Shown: one piece after another, positions 5,533-9,681 of the stretch
How the letters are laid out: each line of letters opens with the position of its first letter
Position numbering within the stretch: the first letter of the stretch is position 1
Assembly (NCBI RefSeq): GCF_902490045.1
Contig: NZ_CABUCJ010000094.1
Location: 1-9,681, forward strand
DNA: 9,681 nucleotides
From: an uncultured Anaerotruncus sp.
GTDB lineage: Bacteria > Bacillota > Clostridia > Oscillospirales > Ruminococcaceae
Reading direction: 5' to 3'
Notes under the pieces: generated by a model
Database searches by the model: none
Seen by the model: the letters and a program-made list of their open reading frames with translations, nothing else
Told to the model about the DNA's origin: nothing
Translations under genes and position numbers: made by a program

Positions 5533-6561
5533 ATGAAACGGCTGACTGCCCTTGTCCTCTGCTTCTGCCTGCTTCTGGCGGGGTGCGAAATTCCCGCGCC
5601 GCCCCGCCCCGCGCCTTCCCGCCCGGACGCGCCCGTCGCCGTCCGGGTGCCCGAGCAGACGGCCTCCTCCCACCCGGAGGCGCCGTCCGCCGAGCAGCCG
5701 GACATTGAGGCCGAGCCGCCGCAGGAGGAAGGCCCTTCCCCGGCGCGGACGGCGGAGCGGCTTGCCGCCGCGCTCCGGGAGGGGGATATCCCCGCGCTTG
5801 AGGCGCTGGCGAATCCCGCGTTCGGTGTGGAGGGCAGGCTCGACTACTGGAAGACGGCCGCGCTGGACAGCGTTTCCTGCGAGGAGCCGGTGCAGGACGG
5901 CGGGGACTGGCTCTGCCGGTTCACGCTGGAGGTGTCCGACCCGGGTGAAACGCCGCTCAAGGCGGGGCAGAACATCTGTTACGCGCAGATCGGCTACGCG
6001 CCCTACGGCATGTGGGACGATTATTCGGTGCTGGTATTTTCACCCGCGCAAAACTACTATTCCACGTCGGATTTGCAGGACGACCCGGCGCGCCTGGCCT
6101 GCTGGATGCGCGACTTTGCCTTCTTCGAGACGTTCGACGACCCGGCGGAGATCGACCGGGAGGCGCTGCTCGACTTCCTGCTCGGCCTGGCCGCGCGGGA
6201 CTATCCCGAAGCGGAGGCGACGCCGCTTAAAATCGGTTCCGGACTCGGCTATACCCAGGCGCAGCTCGACGCGGTCGCAAAGCGCTATTTCGGCTTCAAC
6301 AGCTTCATCATGACGGACTCGCGCCTTTACGACGCGGAAAGCGGATGCTATGTGCTCAACGGGCACGGCGGCAGCTACCGCAATGAGCGGGTGGTGCGCG
6401 TCTCGGAAAAGGAGAGGATCCATACCGTCTGGATCGAGCAGTATGACGACCCGTTCCAATTTGTGCCGAACGGCGCGCTGGAATGCGCGTTTTTGCGCAG
6501 CGACGACGGCGGCTTCCGGTATCTCTCGGTGAAAGCGTTCCCGGCGGCGCCGGAATCATAG
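5533..6561 (+). CDS. putative lipoprotein of unknown function
   Basis: Encodes 342 aa. The N-terminus MKRLTALVLCFCLLLAGC is a lipoprotein signal with lipobox LLAGC, so C18 would be lipidated and the protein anchored outside the membrane. Residues of about 19-70 are a low-complexity Pro/Ala/Glu linker, which spaces a globular domain (about 71-338) from the membrane. That domain opens with a helix (ARTAERLAAALREGDIPALEAL) and is rich in Tyr, Asp and Trp; I do not recognise a family and see no catalytic motif. The start lies 4 nt after the rarA stop, with AAGGGAG (5517-5523) inside the end of rarA as the ribosome site. That suggests translational coupling, though a role shared with RarA is not implied. 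Confidence 0.82.
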   Translation: MKRLTALVLCFCLLLAGCEIPAPPRPAPSRPDAPVAVRVPEQTASSHPEAPSAEQPDIEAEPPQEEGPSPARTAERLAAALREGDIPALEALANPAFGVEGRLDYWKTAALDSVSCEEPVQDGGDWLCRFTLEVSDPGETPLKAGQNICYAQIGYAPYGMWDDYSVLVFSPAQNYYSTSDLQDDPARLACWMRDFAFFETFDDPAEIDREALLDFLLGLAARDYPEAEATPLKIGSGLGYTQAQLDAVAKRYFGFNSFIMTDSRLYDAESGCYVLNGHGGSYRNERVVRVSEKERIHTVWIEQYDDPFQFVPNGALECAFLRSDDGGFRYLSVKAFPAAPES

Positions 6562-6570
6562 CGGAAAGAG

Positions 6571-6598
6571 GTGATCGCGGGCAATCAGGCCCGTTCAC
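6571..6598 (+). other. hairpin between the lipoprotein gene and the yjdF riboswitch
   Basis: GTGA/TCAC (6571-6574 with 6595-6598) and CGGGC/GCCCG (6578-6582 with 6589-6593) form an interrupted stem with an AATCAG loop. It lies 9 bp after the lipoprotein stop. No T run follows, so it is not a standard terminator. I found no good sigma-A promoter between it and the riboswitch, so yjdF may be transcribed from upstream. Confidence 0.4.
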
Positions 6599-6607
6599 AT
6601 AACAATA

Positions 6608-6695
6608 CGCGGGGATAAAAACACGGTCCGGTTGGTAGTCCGGGCGCGGCGAAAGCCGTCAGTAACCTGCCTCCTAAGGTTGTCCGTTTCCCGCG
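6608..6695 (+). ncRNA. yjdF-type riboswitch (azaaromatic-binding RNA class)
   Basis: This leader directly precedes a yjdF gene and shows a compact fold. The closing stem is CGCGGG with CCCGCG (6608-6613/6690-6695), and inside it ACGG pairs with CCGT (6623-6626/6684-6687). A tetraloop hairpin CGGC-GAAA-GCCG lies at 6647-6658, and GGTT pairs with AACC (6630-6633/6664-6667). The unpaired stretches GGATAAAA and CAGTAACCTGCCTCCTAAGG look like the conserved core of the published yjdF motif, as I remember it. That class binds diverse azaaromatic compounds. CCTCCTAA (6670-6677) is the exact complement of TTAGGAGG (6708-6715), which holds the yjdF Shine-Dalgarno site, so control is probably at translation. 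Confidence 0.82.
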
Positions 6696-6723
6696 GCGAA
6701 CACTTTTTTAGGAGGAACGGCAG

Positions 6724-7140
6724 ATGGACATTCGCGGCAGGACAACGGTTTATTTCGAGGACCCGTTCTGGGTTGCGGTGTGCGAGGTTTCCGAGGGCGG
6801 AAAGCTGCGCGCCGTGCGGGTGGTATTCGGCGCGGAGCCGAAGGACTACGAGGTTTACGGGTATTTCCTCGATCACTGGCGGAGGCTGCGGTTCAGTCCG
6901 CCCGTCCCCGATGGGGAAAGCGCCGCAAGGCAGGTAAGCCCCAAGCGGATGCAGCGGGAAATCGCGCGCGGGCTTGCCCGGACGGGTACGGGAACCAAGG
7001 CGCAGCAGGCGGTAAGCCTGATGCGCGAGGAAGCGGCGCGCGAGCGCAAGGTAAACGCCAAGGCGCGCGCCGAAGAGGAAAAGGCGCAGCGGTACGCGCT
7101 GCGCCAGCAGAAGAAAAAGGAAAAGCACCGGGGCAGGTAA
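6724..7140 (+). CDS. yjdF: YjdF family protein (DUF2992)
   Basis: Encodes 138 aa. The sequence follows the family pattern: an N-terminal beta-rich part, TTVYFEDPFWVAVCEV (7-22), GKLRAVRVVFGAEPKDYEV (26-44), then PKRMQREIARG (73-83), GTKAQQAVSLM (90-100), and a long Lys/Arg/Glu-rich helix ending KKEKHRGR (131-138). The B. subtilis YjdF protein has the same ends (FWV, FG-EPKD-EV, KEKHRG). The biochemical function is not known. The family is linked to the riboswitch that senses azaaromatic compounds, so a role in handling toxic or signalling heterocycles is proposed. The start ATG is 8 nt after AGGAGG (6710-6715), which the riboswitch can mask. The stop codon sits in the loop of the terminator, so the gene end and the hairpin overlap. 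Confidence 0.92.
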   Translation: MDIRGRTTVYFEDPFWVAVCEVSEGGKLRAVRVVFGAEPKDYEVYGYFLDHWRRLRFSPPVPDGESAARQVSPKRMQREIARGLARTGTGTKAQQAVSLMREEAARERKVNAKARAEEEKAQRYALRQQKKKEKHRGR

Positions 7141-7161
7141 CACCTGCCCCGGCGCTTTTTT
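7121..7161. terminator. bidirectional terminator shared by yjdF and the 43-aa gene
   Basis: AAAAGC-A-CCGGGGCAGGT (7121-7138) pairs with ACCTGCCCCGG-C-GCTTTT (7142-7159), a long stem with a single A-C mismatch, followed by T (7156-7161). On the minus strand the stem is followed by TTTTCCTTTTTCTT. It overlaps the last codons of yjdF and the stop codon of the minus-strand gene. Confidence 0.88.
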
Positions 7162-7291
7162 ACGCTTGGGATTCTTCCGGCTCGGCGGAAATGTAGAGTT
7201 CTTCGGCCTTCTGCTGTAGAACCTGCATCTGCTCGATGACGTCGGTGATGCCATTGAAAAGCTCGTGGTAAAGTTTTTGATAGTCGGGCAT
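7160..7291 (-). CDS. 43-aa helical micro-protein, unknown function
   Basis: Read on the minus strand, ATG at 7291 to TAA at 7160-7162 encodes 43 aa, beginning MPDYQKLYHELFNGITDVIE. It is soluble and strongly helical, with hydrophobic positions spaced as in a short coiled coil (L, F, I, V, I, M, L) up to about residue 34, then an acidic tail (EPEESQA). GTGGAGTG (minus) lies about 7 nt before the ATG as a clear ribosome site. A candidate promoter (TTGTCA at 7334-7329, TACTGT at 7312-7307) overlaps the operator shared with the divergent repressor gene. From memory, small proteins starting MPDY with such a helix are widespread in gut Clostridia, but I know of no function. It may be a partner or target of the neighbouring repressor (inference). 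Confidence 0.7.
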   Translation of the reverse strand: MPDYQKLYHELFNGITDVIEQMQVLQQKAEELYISAEPEESQA

Positions 7292-7306
7292 ACAATCACT
7301 CCACTT

Positions 7307-7334
7307 ACAGTAATTATTTGTCACCGTATGACAA
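7307..7334 (-). promoter_or_regulatory. candidate minus-strand promoter of the 43-aa gene
   Basis: On the minus strand the -35 TTGTCA (7334-7329) matches consensus at 5 of 6 positions. The -10 TACTGT (7312-7307), 16 bp on, matches at only 3 of 6. The -35 is one half of the operator palindrome. Confidence 0.4.
7318..7334. promoter_or_regulatory. operator palindrome TTGTCA-N5-TGACAA
   Basis: A perfect 6-bp inverted repeat with a CCGTA centre lies in the divergent gap between the 43-aa gene and the XRE repressor. An isolated half-site TGACAA recurs at 7387-7392, just before the repressor's ribosome site. It overlaps both candidate -35 elements, the usual arrangement for an autorepressed Cro/CI-type switch. 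Confidence 0.62.
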
Positions 7335-7355
7335 GAATTGAGGTTATTGTATCAT
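7328..7355 (+). promoter_or_regulatory. candidate plus-strand promoter of the XRE repressor
   Basis: The -35 ATGACA (7328-7333) and -10 TATCAT (7350-7355) each match consensus at 5 of 6 positions, 16 bp apart. The -35 lies inside the operator palindrome. Transcription would start near 7362. Confidence 0.5.
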
Positions 7356-7414
7356 ATCGTGCTCTAATTGTAAATATAGCAACTGGTGACAAGTTTACGA
7401 TTGGAGGCAATGAT

Positions 7415-7654
7415 ATGCCGATTGATCTTGATATTTTGAGGGAGCTGCGCAAAGACCATAATCTGACACAGGAGCAGATGGGGGCTCTGTTTGGGATTAA
7501 AGCATCATCGTATTCGAATTACGAAACAGGCAGGCGGAAGATATCGATTGGCATGTTGGAAATCATTGCCGACAAGCTGGAGACCTCTACGGATTATCTT
7601 TTAGGCCGCACAGCGGTCGAAAAGCCTTATCCGCCGAGAAAGCCAAGCAGATAA
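7415..7654 (+). CDS. XRE-family (Cro/CI-type) transcriptional regulator
   Basis: Encodes 79 aa: a single helix-turn-helix domain and little else. Residues 5-15 (LDILRELRKDH) form helix 1, 18-28 (TQEQMGALFGI) helix 2, and 29-41 (KASSYSNYETGRR) the recognition helix with the typical SNYETGRR-IS phrase. ISIGMLEIIADKLETSTDYLLG completes the fold, and the basic, Pro-rich tail is short. It has no peptidase or sensor domain, so it should act as a simple DNA-binding dimer. ATG at 7415 follows ATTGGAGG (7400-7407) at a 7-nt spacing; the frame extends to 7265, but that part crosses the operator and promoter. Likely autoregulated through the TTGTCA-N5-TGACAA palindrome and also controlling the divergent 43-aa gene. 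Its codons are less GC-rich than those of glyA and rarA, which hints at acquisition by transfer. Confidence 0.9.
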   Translation: MPIDLDILRELRKDHNLTQEQMGALFGIKASSYSNYETGRRKISIGMLEIIADKLETSTDYLLGRTAVEKPYPPRKPSR

Positions 7655-7658
7655 AAAT

Positions 7659-7690
7659 CCCCGGGACGGCGCCGTCCCGGGGCGTTTTTT
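7659..7690. terminator. perfect-palindrome terminator shared by the XRE and S1 genes
   Basis: CCCCGGGACGGC (7659-7670) and its exact complement GCCGTCCCGGGG (7671-7682) abut with no spacer. On plus, CG then TTTTTT (7685-7690) follows; on minus, ATTTTTA follows. It serves the convergent repressor and S1-domain genes. Confidence 0.88.
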
Positions 7691-7699
7691 ATGTAGTTT

Positions 7700-8632
7700 T
7701 CAGTCTCCGTCGAACACCGTTTCGATCAGCCGGTCGGAGCAGTCGGGCGAATAGCGCCAGCGGCTCAGGTGGCCTTCGGTGAGAAAATAGCGGGTGGGCT
7801 GGGCGCGCCAGGAGGCCTCGAAGGAATCGACAATGATGAGCTTTACCTTCATCTTTTCGGGGATGAGGCTTTTGATATAAACGCTCGCGTGCTGGCCGAC
7901 GGCCACTCCTTCGCGCGGTTCCGCAAGCCCGGCGAGGTTGGGGGAAAGCTCGACGAACACGCCGTAGTCCTCCACCGAGCGCACGATGCCCGCCACCGTT
8001 TCGCCCGCCGAGAACATCGCGGCGTTTTCGCTCCAGGTGCCGAGCAGCTCCTTGTGGGAGAGGGAGACGCGCCCGCCCGGCTCGAGCGATTTGACGACCG
8101 CTTTGATGTCCTGCGCGGGGGAAAAGCGGTCGCGCGGATGGGAGATGCGGCTGATCGATATCGCGTCGATCGGGATGAGGGAGGGGATGCCGCAGCCGAT
8201 ATCCACGAAGCATCCGAACGATTCCAGATGTGTGACCCGCGCGTCGATGACGTCGCCGGGGGTGAGGGACGCGATATAGTTGTCCTGGCACTCCTGCTGG
8301 ACCGCGCGGCGGGACAACTGGGGGATGACGACGCCGTCAGACGCCTTGACAAAGCCGGTGATGCGGTAGCAGACCGGCTTGTTGACCCGGGAGATGATGG
8401 CGATGTCGCGGGTGGTGCCCTCCGATATTCCAAGCGCCGCTTCGTCGCGCGGGATGATTCCGCGCCACGCGCCCATGTCCACGATCAGGTTGTGGTCGGG
8501 GTCGCAGACGACCGCGCGGCTTTCCAGGATACGCCCCGAGGCGTGCGCCTCCTGAAGGGCGCTCAGCGAGTGGAACGCCTGCCGGTTCGCCGGGGTATCT
8601 ATCAGCAGTCCTTCCGGTTTGTAGTTTGGCAT
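7700..8632 (-). CDS. S1 RNA-binding domain protein (ribosomal protein S1-like)
   Basis: Encodes 310 aa on the minus strand. The ATG at 8632 lies 8 nt from GAGGAGGG (forward 8641-8648). Residues 125-195 are a clear S1/OB-fold domain (GDVIDARVTHLESFGCFVDIG, then VSLSHKELLG). Residues 209-270 are a second (AGETVAGIVRSVEDYGVFVELS, NLAGLAEP). Residues 32-95 look like a degenerate first copy (GRILESRAVVC, IVDMGAWRGIIPRDEA). The C-terminal 40 residues (WRAQPTRYFLTEGHLSRWRYS) are outside S1 folds and rich in Arg, Trp and Tyr. It should bind single-stranded RNA in the cytoplasm, perhaps with the ribosome. It is shorter than the four-to-six-domain S1 protein and is not fused to an IspH domain as in some Clostridia. 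It is a single-gene unit, and its specific role is not known. Confidence 0.88.
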   Translation of the reverse strand: MPNYKPEGLLIDTPANRQAFHSLSALQEAHASGRILESRAVVCDPDHNLIVDMGAWRGIIPRDEAALGISEGTTRDIAIISRVNKPVCYRITGFVKASDGVVIPQLSRRAVQQECQDNYIASLTPGDVIDARVTHLESFGCFVDIGCGIPSLIPIDAISISRISHPRDRFSPAQDIKAVVKSLEPGGRVSLSHKELLGTWSENAAMFSAGETVAGIVRSVEDYGVFVELSPNLAGLAEPREGVAVGQHASVYIKSLIPEKMKVKLIIVDSFEASWRAQPTRYFLTEGHLSRWRYSPDCSDRLIETVFDGD

Positions 8633-8712
8633 TTTGTGAGCCCTCCTCTTTCAACATATCCCATTTATATGAGGGCGCGGGATGGATTAGAAGATGGATT
8701 TGCCTTGGGGAT

Positions 8713-8943
8713 GCCGCTCGGGGAGCGGCGGAGCTCTCCTTGGGTTTTCCGCGCTGCGCCCGGCGGGGCTTATGATCGCTCTCCTTCGGAGAGCTAAGGG
8801 GAGCCGCCTTCGGCGGCGGAGATTGCCGGGACCCGCCCCGGCAGGCGGGTCCATTTCTTGCGCGCCCAAGAAATGGACGAAAGAAGGGCGCTCAAGGGGG
8901 GCTCACTTGAAGAAGGCAGGGCGCAAAGCTCGCCCCCCTTGAG
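8713..8943. repeat. hairpin-packed non-coding intergenic repeat
   Basis: Six inverted repeats follow each other in 230 bp: GCCGCTC/GAGCGGC (8713-8729), GCTCTCC/GGAGAGC (8778-8794), GCCGCC/GGCGGC (8803-8817), GGACCCGCC/GGCGGGTCC (8829-8852), CCATTTCTTG/CAAGAAATGG (8851-8876) and CTCAAGGGGGGC/GCCCCCCTTGAG (8891-8943). AGCTCTCC (8732-8739) can also pair with 8788-8795, giving an alternative fold. Overlapping frames are open by chance but have no ribosome sites and no protein-like composition. From memory, the segment with CCATTTCTT and CTCAAGGGGGG resembles dispersed palindromic repeats in gut Clostridia. No transposase or target duplication is visible. Confidence 0.6.
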
Positions 8944-9108
8944 AATCCCCCCTCCGCTCACGTCCAGCCTCCCGCGGAAATAAGGCAAGTGCCGACGCAC
9001 ACGCCGGGGGTGGGTACATGGGAGAGGACGGCTCGCATCCATCCGTCCGCAAAGGACTGTAAGGCCCATTCTGCGACCTATCATCTAGCAAATCCGCACT
9101 TCCAGAAC
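8944..9108. other. non-coding stretch with no clear gene
   Basis: Between the hairpin repeat and the AT-rich regulatory region I see only one modest hairpin, GGACGG/CCGTCC (9026-9031 with 9043-9048). No start codon here has a convincing ribosome site, and no RNA gene is recognised. The base composition drops from GC-rich to AT-rich at about 9070, which may mark a boundary between the repeat and an accessory module. Confidence 0.5.
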
Positions 9109-9220
9109 GTGTACATTTGTCCCACTGCGGCGTATCATAAAGGCAATATACGGTACCGTAATACAAATGTACACCATCGTAATATATCAAAACTACAGAA
9201 TCCCGTATATCATAGTACAC
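9109..9220. promoter_or_regulatory. inverted-repeat field upstream of the ribbon-helix-helix gene
   Basis: GTGTACATTTGT (9109-9120) and ACAAATGTACAC (9163-9174) form a perfect 12-bp inverted repeat 42 bp apart. Between them lies a perfect 12-bp palindrome TACGGTACCGTA (9149-9160). GTACAC appears a third time at 9215-9220, directly before the ribosome site. CGTA recurs at 9131, 9157, 9178 and 9204, with spacings of 26, 21 and 26 bp. This pattern suits an operator or nucleoprotein complex for the downstream protein. I could not assign a clear -35/-10 pair. Confidence 0.5.
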
Positions 9221-9230
9221 GGTGATGCAG

Positions 9231-9431
9231 ATGAAAGGCGACTTTGTAATCCATCCCCGAAAGTGGGCGGGAGAATCCTCCGTCATTTCGGCCAGATTGC
9301 CAAATGCAATTATCAACCAGCTCGACGGGATTGTGAGGCAGACTGGGCGAAGCCGTAACGAACTTATTCTGCTCTGCATCGAATACGCACTGAACGATCT
9401 GGTATGCGAAGAGGAGGCGTTGATCAAATGA
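9231..9431 (+). CDS. ribbon-helix-helix (CopG/Arc-like) DNA-binding protein
   Basis: Encodes 66 aa from ATG 9231. GGTGAT (9221-9226) is the ribosome site at a suitable distance; ATG 9225 and GTG 9222 are in-frame alternatives with no site of their own. Residues 16-24 (SSVISARLP) form the beta strand that would enter the major groove, 25-39 (NAIINQLDGIVRQTG) helix A, and 41-57 (SRNELILLCIEYALNDL) helix B. This is the normal order of a ribbon-helix-helix dimer. The short N-terminal lead (MKGDFVIHPRKWAGE) is unusual and basic. It probably represses its own operon through the upstream GTACAC repeats (inference). Such proteins serve as antitoxins, plasmid copy or partition regulators, or simple repressors. 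The overlapping partner gene does not resemble a known toxin, so I leave the role open. Confidence 0.78.
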   Translation: MKGDFVIHPRKWAGESSVISARLPNAIINQLDGIVRQTGRSRNELILLCIEYALNDLVCEEEALIK

Positions 9432-9634
9432 CCAATAATGACGATTATAAACTGGCTTACTGTTTTTTGGCCAGCAAGGTATCGGAGGTTACGGAATTTC
9501 TGCGCAGGCCGCTGGAGGGGGAGACAGCCGAACAGATCAAGAACAGCGCGGCGGCGCGGACGGTCCAGGCAGTGGTGCTGCTGGAAGAAGCGCAGCGCCG
9601 CTCCTGCGAAATCCTTTGCGCGGATAAATCCTAG
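9428..9634 (+). CDS. 68-aa helical protein, overlapping partner of the ribbon-helix-helix gene
   Basis: Encodes 68 aa. The ATG at 9428 overlaps the upstream stop in the ATGA arrangement, so the two genes are translationally coupled; AGAGGAGG (about 9409-9416) lies 11 nt upstream. An in-frame ATG at 9404 has no ribosome site. The protein starts MTNNDDYKLAYCFLASKVSE and is predicted nearly all helical, with two amphipathic helices (about 7-26 and 33-62) split by a PLEGETAE turn, and has Cys at 12, 60 and 64. I do not recognise it. Its small size and position suggest it works with the ribbon-helix-helix protein, perhaps as a partner or the second half of a two-gene module. Confidence 0.68.
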   Translation: MTNNDDYKLAYCFLASKVSEVTEFLRRPLEGETAEQIKNSAAARTVQAVVLLEEAQRRSCEILCADKS

Positions 9635-9681
9635 CGCCTCCCGGCGGGTACGCTTGCACGTGCCTTCTTCTTGCAGTTGGC

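Noticed and set aside
4065..5705. 546-codon minus-strand open frame opposite rarA
   Set aside because: Shadow of rarA, which carries all AAA+ motifs on plus.
8903..9427. 174-codon minus-strand open frame across the inverted-repeat field
   Set aside because: It runs through the hairpin repeat and regulatory palindromes, opposes the ribbon-helix-helix gene, and has no ribosome site.
9631..9681. Possible 3' end of a minus-strand gene (stop at 9631-9633, Lys/Arg-rich last 16 codons)
   Set aside because: Only 51 bp are visible, it overlaps the stop of the plus gene, and such a short open tail is expected by chance.

Overview
The window looks like chromosome from a high-GC, Gram-positive Clostridia member, most likely of the Oscillospiraceae/Ruminococcaceae type. 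The grounds are strong AGGAGG-type ribosome binding sites, tRNA genes that encode their own CCA, a YjdF protein with its riboswitch, and GC-rich coding sequence broken by AT-rich regulatory gaps. This placement is inference from style and gene content, not from a database match.

Layout. 1-460: a tRNA cluster (Asn partial, a CAU tRNA that is probably Ile2, Trp, Thr) closed by a strong terminator. 590-1675: a secreted acidic protein of unknown function. 1676-2011: a 335-bp gap with a terminator, an 11-bp-phased array of GTTACA boxes, a promoter, and a palindrome built from the same heptamer. It leads into a 105-aa two-helix membrane protein (2012-2329). A 37-aa membrane protein (2424-2537, minus) converges on that gene across a bidirectional terminator. 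2780-6561: glyA (serine hydroxymethyltransferase), rarA (AAA+ replication-recombination ATPase) and a lipoprotein, all on plus. 6608-7140: a yjdF-type riboswitch and yjdF. 7160-7654: a divergent accessory module with a 43-aa protein on minus, an XRE-family repressor on plus, and one shared operator between them. 7700-8632 (minus): a protein with three S1-like domains. 8633-9230: about 600 bp without a convincing gene, holding a hairpin-packed repeat (8713-8943) and then an AT-rich regulatory region full of inverted repeats. 9231-9634: a ribbon-helix-helix protein overlapping a 68-aa unknown.

How the parts work together. The core genes (tRNAs, glyA, rarA) are ordinary housekeeping: translation, one-carbon metabolism and replication-fork maintenance. 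glyA, rarA and the lipoprotein run the same way. Only rarA and the lipoprotein are tightly spaced (4 bp), so glyA may be a separate unit. yjdF appears to be controlled post-transcriptionally: a CCTCCTAA segment inside the riboswitch is perfectly complementary to the TTAGGAGG that carries its Shine-Dalgarno site. The XRE and ribbon-helix-helix genes look like small self-regulated accessory switches.

The least explained signals are the GTTACA array plus palindrome in front of the 2012 membrane protein, the two micro-proteins at 2424-2537 and 7160-7291, and the inverted-repeat field before the ribbon-helix-helix gene. I found no CRISPR array, transposase, integrase or recognisable defence system.
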